A stretch of DNA of 5,994 nt, taken from positions 1-5,994 of the forward strand of contig JABDJM010000141.1 in NCBI GenBank assembly GCA_013002475.1, given 5' to 3'. This stretch comes from Saprospiraceae bacterium (GTDB lineage: Bacteria; Bacteroidota; Bacteroidia; Chitinophagales; Saprospiraceae). The notes beneath the pieces were generated by a model. That model did no database searches and had not been told where the DNA came from. It saw only the letters and a list, made by a program, of their open reading frames with translations. Position numbers and translations under genes: made by a program. Positions 1-5,994 of the stretch are shown here, piece after piece (the first letter of the stretch is position 1; each line of letters opens with the position of its first letter).

Positions 1-622
1 GATTGGAAGCCTCAACCCGAACTTTTCCCTGAACCCTTACAGATAGGGATTTGCCAGGAGCAACCTGGAGCCTGGCCCCGTTCTGTTCAGCGAAAACTTC
101 CACCATTCCCGCGGATTCCAACAGATATCTTTGATCAAGAGAATCATAATGCATAGGAATTCCCGAAATGAAGAAATCAACAAAGTCCTGGAATTCACGG
201 TATTTGATTTCTACAGGGCCCTGCACAGCCTCCCCGGTTTGGTTTACAAAGGCGGCTTTGGGAATTTGAACCTCCAGGTGGTCACTTAGGTCAATGGACC
301 CACCTGATTGGGAATCAACTGTCTTAGAAACAAAATCTTTTTGCACACCCTCCAAAGGTGGATTGATAAAAGGTTGATTAGCGAAATGATCATCTGCCAT
401 CTGGTCATATCCTGGATTCAACCTTTCCCAAAGAGGAATTAACAATAACAGAGCTACAGCTGCAGCAGTCGCAATGCCAAAATATAGCCTGCGAACATTT
501 GTTGATTTCTGAGCAGAGGATTGCTTATGCTTTTCGAGCAAGGCATCGAAATCCATATGCTTCCGGATGGAAGATTCTGGAGGAGAAGCTGGACTTGTAT
601 TAATTTTGTAGCGTTTTTCCAT
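1..622 (-). CDS. Anti-sigma-like single-pass membrane protein, C-terminus beyond window
   Basis: The frame is open for 207 codons and runs off the left edge, so the C-terminus is missing. Two in-frame ATGs lie six bases apart (628 and 622). I chose 622 because an AAGGA sits five bases before it, whereas it abuts the first ATG. The protein has a charged N-terminal segment of about 45 residues, one hydrophobic helix at about 46-65 (starting LYFGIATAAAVALLLL), a spacer, and a beta-rich domain from about 109 with the stretches VQIPKAAFV, VEIKYREF, FISGIPMHYDS and ESAGM. I recall this pattern from extracellular domains of large Bacteroidota envelope proteins, somewhat like ZU5 domains. The gene follows a sigma factor by 26 bases, so the two are probably cotranscribed. 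By analogy with sigma/anti-sigma pairs, the N-terminal tail may hold the sigma factor at the membrane and the outer domain may sense an envelope signal. That role is inference: no classical zinc-finger anti-sigma or FecR domain is visible in the part present. Confidence 0.75.
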   Translation of the reverse strand, partial: MEKRYKINTSPASPPESSIRKHMDFDALLEKHKQSSAQKSTNVRRLYFGIATAAAVALLLLIPLWERLNPGYDQMADDHFANQPFINPPLEGVQKDFVSKTVDSQSGGSIDLSDHLEVQIPKAAFVNQTGEAVQGPVEIKYREFQDFVDFFISGIPMHYDSLDQRYLLESAGMVEVFAEQNGARLQVAPGKSLSVRVQGKVRVEASN

Positions 623-648
623 ATGCATCCTTGCTGTGGATCGCTTTG

Positions 649-1221
649 TTAAAACTTCTTTCTAATTTTTTCCAGTATCCTGTAGGTCCTCACCTTCGCG
701 TTATTCTCGGTGATTTCCATGATCTGGGCTATTTCTTTAAAAGATCTTTGCTCGAAAAATCGAAGCTCAACCATCTGTAGATCCTTTTCTCTTAAATCCT
801 GAAGAGCCTCGAGCATGATCTTTTGTTTATCCTCATCAAAAGTCTCTTCAACTTCTTCAGCTATATCTTTTAGTTGAAGGACGTCAAGTGATATGACCCT
901 TCCTCGTTTTTTCTCCCTGAAAAATTGAGTCACTTCATTAGAAGCGATTCTGTAAAGCCAGGCTGAGAACGGAACGCCTTTATAGGTATACCTCCCTATT
1001 TTTTCTAAAGCCTTAAAGAAAACCAGAGAGCATAGTTCTGAGGCAATCTCTTCGTTCTCTGTCCTTCGAAGAACTAACCGAAAAATCGGGACATAATAGC
1101 GTTCATATAAGGGGCGAAATTCTGCCGCATCCCTTTGGGCGGCCTGGACAATTTCCCACTCCTTCAGCAACTGTTTGTTGCTAAGACCCTTATGGAGAGA
1201 AGACTTGCCGGGATTGTCCAT
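649..1221 (-). CDS. RNA polymerase sigma factor, ECF-type sigma-70 family
   Basis: A 190-residue sigma factor that would direct RNA polymerase to a specific set of promoters. Region 2 lies at about 37-105: FRPLYERYYVPIFRLV, then a helix with ENEEIASELCSLVFFKALEKI, then FSAWLYRIASNEVTQFFREKKR, which matches the core-binding and -10-recognition helices of ECF sigmas. An acidic linker (EEVEETFDEDK) follows. Region 4 at about 137-187 carries a helix-turn-helix (SFKEIAQIMEITENNAKVRTYRILEKI). Only regions 2 and 4 are present and the length fits the ECF group. The frame can be extended to a TTG at 1260, just after an in-frame TAA (203 residues). I prefer the ATG at 1221 because the extra 13 residues add nothing to the domain; neither start has a clear ribosome binding site. 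The next gene, 26 bases downstream, is a membrane protein that is probably its anti-sigma partner. The regulon is unknown. Confidence 0.93.
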   Translation of the reverse strand: MDNPGKSSLHKGLSNKQLLKEWEIVQAAQRDAAEFRPLYERYYVPIFRLVLRRTENEEIASELCSLVFFKALEKIGRYTYKGVPFSAWLYRIASNEVTQFFREKKRGRVISLDVLQLKDIAEEVEETFDEDKQKIMLEALQDLREKDLQMVELRFFEQRSFKEIAQIMEITENNAKVRTYRILEKIRKKF

Positions 1222-1299
1222 CAAACGCTTATTTTCTACAAGGCTACGAACAATCGTCAAATTGAAAAATTATTTCAGTTCCAAGAGGACATCCAGGCT

Positions 1300-1337
1300 A
1301 AAAAACCTCCCCTGCCGATATAGCAGAGGAGATTTTT
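1300..1337 (-). terminator. Intrinsic terminator or attenuator hairpin in the leader of the sigma factor gene
   Basis: Read on the minus strand, bases 1337-1323 (AAAAATCTCCTCTGC) pair with 1315-1301 (GCAGGGGAGGTTTTT) around a seven-base loop. All 15 positions pair, two of them as U-G wobbles, and the 3' arm ends in six U residues (1305-1300). This is the form of a Rho-independent terminator. Read on the plus strand the same arms have two C-A mismatches, so the minus strand is the better direction. It lies about 79 bases upstream of the sigma factor ATG. It therefore either ends a short leftward transcript, insulates the sigma gene, or acts as an attenuator. Confidence 0.65.
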
Positions 1338-1508
1338 AAGTCTAATCGCCATAAAGACCGTTTCAATATCATAATGGCAAATCCCATAAAAGATACAAGC
1401 CTGCATGACTTTTTTTCGGAATGTGTAATTGATTGATATTTGACCTTAAGTGTCTCAAAAACATTGCATTTTGCCTGTACAGTACCTGATTCTGGGGAAA
1501 ATATCCAC

Positions 1509-1516
1509 TAATTTTG
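1509..1516 (+). promoter_or_regulatory. Candidate -7 promoter element for the GH3/serine hydrolase gene
   Basis: TAATTTTG matches the Bacteroidota -7 consensus TAnnTTTG at every defined position. It lies 31 bases before the ATG at 1548, so transcription would begin near 1521 with a leader of about 25 bases. No good TTTG -33 element sits at the expected spacing; only a weak CTG near 1486-1488 does. The element is flanked by a small inverted repeat, CCAC (1505-1508) and GTGG (1516-1519). An eight-base match in AT-rich sequence can arise by chance. Confidence 0.4.
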
Positions 1517-1547
1517 TGGTATACCCTGAGCTGATCCTTATAAACCG

Positions 1548-4385
1548 ATGAACCTACGCTACTTAACTTATTTTCTTTGCGCCGTTGTGGTATTATCCTG
1601 CAACAGGGTAAGTGTGGATTATGAGGAAACGGAAATCCTGTTTTCCGGAGTAGATGCTGAAAAAGTTGATTCGATCTTCCAAAAACTCAGTGTAGAAGAA
1701 CAGATAGGCATGCTCTGTCTTTGGAAGCCTCAAATCAATAAGCGGAATCTCGAATTATTACCTCAATACTTTCTTGAAGGATCCATCAGTGGATATCTCC
1801 TTGACCAGGTAAGAATGGAAGATTATAAATGGGCAGATTCCCTTTGCCAGGAATATGCTCCACTACCTCCCCTGGATTTTTCAAACCAGGGATACTTTTA
1901 TCAGCATCAATTTCTAGATCTTCCTGCTCAACCGACCGGGTTCAGTATTGCTACCGTGGGAGGTGCTTCTCAAGATTTGGCTCTTCAACCCTATGCTCCA
2001 GGCGTCGTGAATCATAATTGTAAACTGCTTTCCCCATTTCTGAAGCAAGAGAAAATGAAGGACCATTTTGGTCCGGGCTTTAAGCCAATTCGGAAGGAGG
2101 AATTGGTGACCTGGTCAAATCAAACTTTATTGACAGATCAGAAGTTTGGTTTCCTCAGTTTTCAGGGACCTTTGGATTTTTCTATTTACCCGAGAGATAG
2201 CAACCTACTGGATGAGACAAAAAGAAGTTGTCTTTATAGTCTGGTCAAAAACGGTCTGTCCGGTATCAGCATAGATCCAATCTTAATTCAGGAGGATACC
2301 ACTTTTTTCAGATCACCCAACTTTCTGCACGACTACCTAAAAAATGAGTTTGAATTTTCAGGTCTCCTCCTCCTTGAAACGAACAAAAGATCGGAGGCCC
2401 AGGAGGCCTTTCTGAGCGGAGTTGATCTTATCATGGTATCTGATTCCCTGGAGGGAGTTTTATCCGGTCTTGAGGAATTGGTATTTGAAAGCCGGATGGC
2501 TCAAACCATGTTGAAGGAAAAAGTCAAAAAGATTATTCGGGCCAGATTGTTTTTAGAAAAGCGGAACAGTAGTCTTGATCCCCAGATCGAGATCGGCGGG
2601 CTAGGTCATATGCCGGAGGATGAAGTGACTGATCTGGAAACTCAGGCTATTACAATTGCTCATAATCCGGAGAATCTTTTGCCGCTGAAAAATCTGAGAT
2701 TGCGGAGATTCAAATTATTGGATATTGGGGTGAAACCTGTCAGGCCTTTCCGTAAACATGTGGAAAATTACAGTGACATTGGACTTACCTATATCGATGG
2801 TGCTGATCTAAATAGTATACCTAAGCCTAAGATCTTTGTTGACAGACCTGTCATTGTTTTTCTGAATAAGGTCGACCTAAGTTCTCCAACGCGAGAGGAG
2901 CAGTTGAATGCCATAAATGTCATTCTCAAAAACAAACCCTCGGTTGTTGTTAATATCGGATATCCATATAATCTGGATCTGTTAAACAGGGAGGCTTCTT
3001 TTGTTCAGGCCTACAGCGCTTCGCCTGCTGTGCAACGTGCCCTGGCAGAAGTGATCTTTGGCGGCCGGTCGGCAGCCGGAAAAACACCCGTGCAGCTAGC
3101 TGCTGATATTCCGAAGGGTAGTGGATTTGTCTCAAAGCCAACCCGGTTGAGCTTTGGTAAAGCTGAGGAGATTGGAATACCGGATTACAAGCTGGTAGAA
3201 ATTGATGTGATTGCCAAAAAGATGATAAGGGACAAGGCCACCCCCGGTTGCCAGGTGCTGATAGCCAAGGATGGAAAAGTAATCTATAATAAGTCCTTTG
3301 GCTATTTGGATTCATTAGGTTCTGAACCTGTAAGTAGCAAGCACCTTTATGATGTGGCATCAATAACAAAGGTTGCTGCCACTACGCTTTCAGCCATGCG
3401 CCTATTTGAGCAAAAGAAATTTAAGGTAACCAGGAAAGTATCCAGTTATCTTCCCTGGTTGATCGATACAGAATTAGGAAAGGTGGCTGTAAAGGATCTC
3501 CTTACTCACAGGTCCGGTGTACAATCGAATATGCCAATGGGGAAAGTGATATTCCCGAAAGAAAAACGGGAGCCTTGCAATGAATTCACTTGTAGTACCC
3601 GAGGCGGTCCATACCAGTTAGAAGTTACCAATAATATGTACTTCAATGTCGAGTACCAGGATACCATATTTGAAAAACTGAAAAATCTCTCAGCAAAGAG
3701 GAGGAGATTTCGTTATAGCGATGTCAACTTTATTTTGCTACAGAGGATCATAGAAAGCCAAAGCGGGATGTCTTTAGATCGCTATGTCAGTCGTAATTTT
3801 TTCAGACCCCTAAATCTTAGAAGAACAAGTTTTCGACCCCGGCAAAAGTTCAAAGCTTCCCAAATTGCTCCGACGGCTATGGATGCCCGGTGGAGGGAAA
3901 AACTGATCCGGGGATATGTCCACGATGAATCGGCTGCTTTAATGGGTGGTGTTGCTGGAAATGCTGGGCTCTTTTCTAATACTATGGACCTGGCTGTCTT
4001 AGGTCAATTACTTCTTAATAAAGGAACCTATGGTGGAGTGAAACTCCTGGAGCCCTCCACAGTAGAGTATTTTACAAAATCCGGACACGGCAACCACCGG
4101 GGGCTGGGATTTGATAAACTTAACCGCCGGAGACCAAAAAGGGTAATCTCCAAAAGAGTTAGTTCTGAATCTTTTGGACATACAGGTTTTACTGGGTGCT
4201 TATTTTGGGTCGACCCGGAGCATGATCTGGTTTTTGTAATTAACACAAACAGGATCCACCCTGATGTAAATAACCGCAACTTTTTTAAAGGAGAATACCG
4301 CCGTAAAATGCAGGATGTTATTTACAAGGCAATCGATTACGCTGAGAAAAACCCGGTTTTCAGGCAGGTAGGTAACAAAAAATAG
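1548..4385 (+). CDS. Lipoprotein: GH3 (apparently inactive) fused to beta-lactamase-family serine hydrolase
   Basis: A 945-residue envelope protein. It starts with a lipoprotein signal (hydrophobic 5-16, lipobox VLSC with Cys18 as the lipidated residue), so it should be membrane anchored outside the cytoplasm. Residues about 36-340 form a GH3 N-terminal barrel, and about 365-525 a GH3 C-terminal domain (ITIAHNPENLLPLKN, VVVNIGYPYNL, VIFGGRSAAGKTPV). Residues about 545-930 form a class C beta-lactamase/penicillin-binding-type hydrolase with SITK (Ser605, Lys608), YSDVN (Tyr723) and HTG (878-880), all intact. GYVHDESAALMGGVAGNAG (789-807) is a strong signature of this fused Bacteroidota family, whose GH3 half resembles the beta-N-acetylglucosaminidase NagZ. 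Here the GH3 motifs have decayed: the KHFPGHG/DSH loop is absent near 203-218, and the nucleophile position of TDALNM reads LETNKR (Glu277). Serine hydrolase activity is likely; glycosidase activity is doubtful. The substrate is unknown, possibly a peptidoglycan peptide or ester. The start has no Shine-Dalgarno sequence but gives a proper signal peptide. Confidence 0.92.
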   Translation: MNLRYLTYFLCAVVVLSCNRVSVDYEETEILFSGVDAEKVDSIFQKLSVEEQIGMLCLWKPQINKRNLELLPQYFLEGSISGYLLDQVRMEDYKWADSLCQEYAPLPPLDFSNQGYFYQHQFLDLPAQPTGFSIATVGGASQDLALQPYAPGVVNHNCKLLSPFLKQEKMKDHFGPGFKPIRKEELVTWSNQTLLTDQKFGFLSFQGPLDFSIYPRDSNLLDETKRSCLYSLVKNGLSGISIDPILIQEDTTFFRSPNFLHDYLKNEFEFSGLLLLETNKRSEAQEAFLSGVDLIMVSDSLEGVLSGLEELVFESRMAQTMLKEKVKKIIRARLFLEKRNSSLDPQIEIGGLGHMPEDEVTDLETQAITIAHNPENLLPLKNLRLRRFKLLDIGVKPVRPFRKHVENYSDIGLTYIDGADLNSIPKPKIFVDRPVIVFLNKVDLSSPTREEQLNAINVILKNKPSVVVNIGYPYNLDLLNREASFVQAYSASPAVQRALAEVIFGGRSAAGKTPVQLAADIPKGSGFVSKPTRLSFGKAEEIGIPDYKLVEIDVIAKKMIRDKATPGCQVLIAKDGKVIYNKSFGYLDSLGSEPVSSKHLYDVASITKVAATTLSAMRLFEQKKFKVTRKVSSYLPWLIDTELGKVAVKDLLTHRSGVQSNMPMGKVIFPKEKREPCNEFTCSTRGGPYQLEVTNNMYFNVEYQDTIFEKLKNLSAKRRRFRYSDVNFILLQRIIESQSGMSLDRYVSRNFFRPLNLRRTSFRPRQKFKASQIAPTAMDARWREKLIRGYVHDESAALMGGVAGNAGLFSNTMDLAVLGQLLLNKGTYGGVKLLEPSTVEYFTKSGHGNHRGLGFDKLNRRRPKRVISKRVSSESFGHTGFTGCLFWVDPEHDLVFVINTNRIHPDVNNRNFFKGEYRRKMQDVIYKAIDYAEKNPVFRQVGNKK

Positions 4386-4408
4386 GGGAGCCGTATCGAC
4401 GACTCCCC
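4377..4408 (-). terminator. Intrinsic terminator of the small secreted protein gene
   Basis: On the minus strand, GGGGAG (4408-4403) pairs with CTCCCC (4390-4385). A U-G wobble and CGU/ACG extend the stem to ten pairs around a CGAU loop. A UA and then six U residues (4382-4377) follow. It lies 27 bases beyond the stop of the leftward gene ending at 4435. The U-tract is the complement of the last two lysine codons (AAA AAA) of the convergent GH3/serine hydrolase gene, and the stem begins inside that gene's TAG. Read rightward, the stem has one C-A mismatch and no U-tract, so it is a poor terminator for the lipoprotein gene. Confidence 0.8.
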
Positions 4409-4434
4409 CTGAAAGCTATATTCGAAATACCCTA

Positions 4435-5013
4435 TTAATATCTTCCCTGCCTTCGAACTTTTGCATTTCCTTTCCATTTCCCTCTGCGACCCATGTCCAG
4501 ATTGACGAAAGTGCTCATACTTCGGCCGTACCCTCCTTCGATCAGAATCGTTCCGCAAGAGTTATTGATGGTTCTTCCATTTAACCGAACGCAATGGACA
4601 TCAAATTTCCCTGTTCTTCCTCTGGAATTGGAATTGACGTAATAGTTGTTTGAAGCACCCATTCCGTAGGGAGTGTCGAAATCATCATAGTGGTCATCAT
4701 CGAAATGTCCCCCCTGATTATGTCGGTTTCTCTCTCCACGGTTTTTGGCCATAACGGTCATTACATCTCCGTTGGCAAATACATATTTAAGTTGAAGTCG
4801 TTTTCCCTGACGTTTAATGATCTTGGCATCCACCACCCAACGACGGTCTACAAAACCCCGCTTGCGGATATTTACCTTGCCAACTGCATCAATGCTGTTA
4901 CTGTAATACGAGTATCCACTATTTCCATAATAGCCTCCATTACTGCAGCTTTGAGCAGAAGCAAATCCAATAATGCCAAAAATAAATGCGAATAAAAAGA
5001 TTGCCTTTTTCAT
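4435..5013 (-). CDS. Small secreted basic protein of unknown function
   Basis: I do not recognise this 192-residue protein. It begins MKKAIFLFAFIFGIIGFASA, a clear signal peptide with an AXA site before Gln21, so it should be exported. The mature part starts with a Gly/Tyr/Ser/Asn-rich stretch (about 24-40). A segment at about 43-90, rich in predicted beta strands, follows (GKVNIRKRGFVDRRW, LQLKYVFANGDVMTVMAK), then an acidic, His-containing patch, HFDDDHYDDFD (103-113), and a second likely beta-rich, very basic region (about 134-192) ending RRQGRY. Three cysteines remain after cleavage (23, 141, 153), so one disulfide is possible. Arg and Lys dominate outside the acidic patch. The mix suggests an extracellular or outer-surface protein that binds an anion, metal or polymer, but that is a guess. 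It lies 83 bases downstream of purA on the same strand, has its own terminator, and starts inside a long palindrome that may regulate it. The ATG is chosen because it gives the signal peptide; no Shine-Dalgarno sequence is visible. Confidence 0.8.
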   Translation of the reverse strand: MKKAIFLFAFIFGIIGFASAQSCSNGGYYGNSGYSYYSNSIDAVGKVNIRKRGFVDRRWVVDAKIIKRQGKRLQLKYVFANGDVMTVMAKNRGERNRHNQGGHFDDDHYDDFDTPYGMGASNNYYVNSNSRGRTGKFDVHCVRLNGRTINNSCGTILIEGGYGRSMSTFVNLDMGRRGKWKGNAKVRRQGRY

Positions 5014-5039
5014 AACTAAACTGTTTGGTTATGAGAAAG
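5005..5039. repeat. 35-bp near-perfect palindrome covering the start codon of the secreted protein gene
   Basis: The left arm CTTTTTCATAACTAAAC (5005-5021) and the right arm GTTTGGTTATGAGAAAG (5023-5039) are reverse complements at 15 of 17 positions around a single central base (5022). The complement of 5013-5011 is the ATG of the leftward gene, and the arm continues through its next two codons. It may be an operator for a dimeric regulator. Alternatively, in the leftward mRNA it may form a hairpin that hides the start codon; there the two imperfect positions would be A-C mismatches. Confidence 0.65.
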
Positions 5040-5049
5040 ACGGAAAGCT

Positions 5050-5071
5050 GCCCTTAAATATGTGTTAGGGC
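5050..5071 (-). terminator. Possible weak terminator downstream of purA
   Basis: On the minus strand, GCCCT (5071-5067) pairs with AGGGC (5054-5050), and AA/UU could extend the stem around a bulged A. The following bases (AGCTTTCCGTCTTTCT) are pyrimidine-rich but not a clean U-tract. It lies 25 bases past the purA stop and could partly separate purA from the secreted protein gene. The short stem makes this a weak call. Confidence 0.28.
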
Positions 5072-5096
5072 TTGGTTAAAGAAATGGTAAAGGTTG

Positions 5097-5994
5097 TTAT
5101 CCTACCAGTGCTTCCTTTCTGATCAGCTTCTTACGCTCAGGGCCAGTTGAAACCATGGTAATAGGAACTTGCAACAGGCCTTCCAGCTTTTCAATAAAGG
5201 TTTGGGCATTAGCAGGAAGGTCCTCATAGCTGGTTGCATTATCCAGGTCAGTTTGCCAGCCAGGAAATGAATCGTAACAAACTGTCAATTCATTGCCCAC
5301 CAGGTCATAGGGTAATTCATCTGTTCCCCCCTCATCACATTTGTACAGGATTCCTGCTTCAATTTGATCGAAGTTGTTGAGAACGTCAATCTTGGTAACC
5401 ACCAACTGGGTGACCCCATTAAGCATGATCGTATATTTCAATTGAGGAATATCGATCCAGCCACAACGTCTAGGTCTGCCTGTGGTCGCTCCAAACTCAG
5501 CTCCCTCTTTTCTTAAGAATTCACCAGTTTCATTGTCCTGTTCAGTGGGGAATGGTCCGGAGCCAACGCGAGTGCAATAGGCTTTCGTGATCCCGATAAC
5601 TTCGCCAATTTTTGAGGGAGCCACGCCCAAGCCGTTACAAACACCGGAAGTGACGGTGTTGGAACTAGTGACAAAGGGATAGGTTCCAAAGTCAATATCC
5701 AACATCGATCCTTGTGCACCTTCAGCAAGAATGCTCTGTCCGTTGGATAAGGCCTGGTTCACAAAATATTCTCCATCTACTTTTTTAAGTGACTTCAAAG
5801 TTTCAAGGCAAGTCATCCATTTTTCTTCTTCTGCCTCAAGGTCAAAATCGATAGGTGGATAGATCTCCAATAATTTTAGATGTTTCTTTTTTAGGTTTTG
5901 GTAGAGAGACATGAAATCTGGAGATTCAATATCTCCAACTCTTAATCCATTTCGGCCTGTCTTATCCATATAGGTAGGCCCAATTCCCTTTAAG
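5097..5994 (-). CDS. purA: Adenylosuccinate synthase, C-terminal part (N-terminus beyond window)
   Basis: This cytoplasmic enzyme joins IMP and aspartate using GTP to make adenylosuccinate, the first committed step from IMP to AMP. The window holds 298 residues. Family members are about 420-430 residues, so roughly the first 125, including the N-terminal GDEGKGK loop, lie off the right edge. The frame is open to the edge and the edge sequence LKGIGPTYMDK is a conserved internal motif, so the ATG at 5969 is not the start. Counting from that edge leucine, visible motifs are ILAEGAQGSMLDID (about 88-101), FVTSSNTV, GATTGRPRRCGW (168-179; the loop that contacts substrate in the family), TKIDVL (200-205; guanine recognition) and STGPER (282-287). 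The C-terminus is complete. I see no frameshift or odd residue. The secreted protein gene follows 83 bases later on the same strand, with no obvious functional link. Confidence 0.97.
   Translation of the reverse strand, partial: LKGIGPTYMDKTGRNGLRVGDIESPDFMSLYQNLKKKHLKLLEIYPPIDFDLEAEEEKWMTCLETLKSLKKVDGEYFVNQALSNGQSILAEGAQGSMLDIDFGTYPFVTSSNTVTSGVCNGLGVAPSKIGEVIGITKAYCTRVGSGPFPTEQDNETGEFLRKEGAEFGATTGRPRRCGWIDIPQLKYTIMLNGVTQLVVTKIDVLNNFDQIEAGILYKCDEGGTDELPYDLVGNELTVCYDSFPGWQTDLDNATSYEDLPANAQTFIEKLEGLLQVPITMVSTGPERKKLIRKEALVG

Larger units (their letters stand above)
1222..1547. other. Divergent intergenic region between sigma factor and GH3/serine hydrolase genes
   Basis: This stretch of about 326 bases separates two divergent genes and contains no convincing coding region. 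It holds a candidate promoter for the rightward gene (1509-1516) and a leftward hairpin with a U-tract (1300-1337). For the leftward sigma gene, the only promoter-like element between that hairpin and the ATG is TAATTTTT (1272-1265, minus strand), which matches seven of eight positions of TAnnTTTG but has no clear -33 partner. If it is used, transcription would begin near 1258, downstream of the alternative TTG, which would favour the ATG at 1221. The stretch 1338-1500 shows nothing else I can name. Confidence 0.5.

Noticed and set aside
1275..1406. A 43-codon minus-strand frame (starting MQACIFYGIC) in the divergent intergenic region
   Set aside because: It runs straight through the terminator-like hairpin, has no ribosome binding site and is rich in Cys, Trp and Ile without a motif. 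It is most likely chance, although a leader peptide for attenuation cannot be excluded.
1721..1733. The 13-base word TTGGAAGCCTCAA, also present at 3-15
   Set aside because: Both copies lie in unrelated coding sequence, and one shared 13-mer is about what chance allows in 6 kb.
2950..3369. A 139-codon open frame on the minus strand inside the lipoprotein gene
   Set aside because: It lies wholly antisense to the GH3 C-terminal and serine hydrolase coding region, whose motifs prove the plus-strand frame. Its translation is rich in Pro, Gln, Cys and His, as expected of a shadow frame.
4337..4558. A 73-codon minus-strand frame over the 3' end of the secreted protein gene
   Set aside because: It overlaps two better supported genes and runs through the terminator hairpin; its translation has no recognisable domain.
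4690..4995. A 101-codon plus-strand frame opposite the secreted protein gene
   Set aside because: The minus-strand frame has a signal peptide and its own terminator; this one is its antisense shadow.
5097..5969. The ATG at 5969 as the start of purA
   Set aside because: The frame stays open to the window edge and encodes the conserved LKGIGPTY just before it, so this methionine is internal.

Overview
The window looks like chromosomal DNA of a member of the Bacteroidota. The evidence is a lipoprotein that fuses a GH3 fold to a beta-lactamase-type serine hydrolase (an architecture typical of that phylum), a sigma factor followed by a single-pass membrane protein with a Bacteroidota-type extracellular domain, a TAnnTTTG promoter element, and start codons without strong Shine-Dalgarno sequences. 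The order or genus cannot be told from this sequence. I see no mobile element, CRISPR array, tRNA or rRNA.

Layout. Positions 1-1221 (minus strand) hold an apparent two-gene operon: an ECF-type RNA polymerase sigma factor, then 26 bases later an anti-sigma-like membrane protein that runs off the left edge. Positions 1222-1547 are a divergent intergenic region. It carries a candidate promoter for the rightward gene and a strong hairpin plus U-tract that points leftward, between that promoter and the sigma gene. Positions 1548-4385 (plus strand) encode a 945-residue lipoprotein with a GH3 N-terminal domain, a GH3 C-terminal domain and a serine hydrolase domain. The serine hydrolase residues are all present, but the GH3 catalytic motifs appear to be gone. 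Positions 4435-5013 (minus strand) encode a small secreted basic protein of unknown function. Its terminator overlaps the 3' end of the convergent lipoprotein gene, and its start codon lies inside a 35-bp near-perfect palindrome. Positions 5097-5994 (minus strand) hold the C-terminal two thirds of adenylosuccinate synthase (purA), which runs off the right edge.

How they may work together. The sigma/membrane-protein pair is probably an envelope-sensing regulator. The divergent lipoprotein probably acts at the cell envelope, on peptidoglycan or another acylated or amide substrate, and could be a target of that regulator, but only adjacency supports this. purA is a housekeeping gene and probably unrelated. 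No clearly new multi-gene system is visible. The observations most worth following are the apparently dead GH3 domain fused to a live serine hydrolase, the palindrome over the start of the secreted protein gene, and the terminator in the sigma gene leader.
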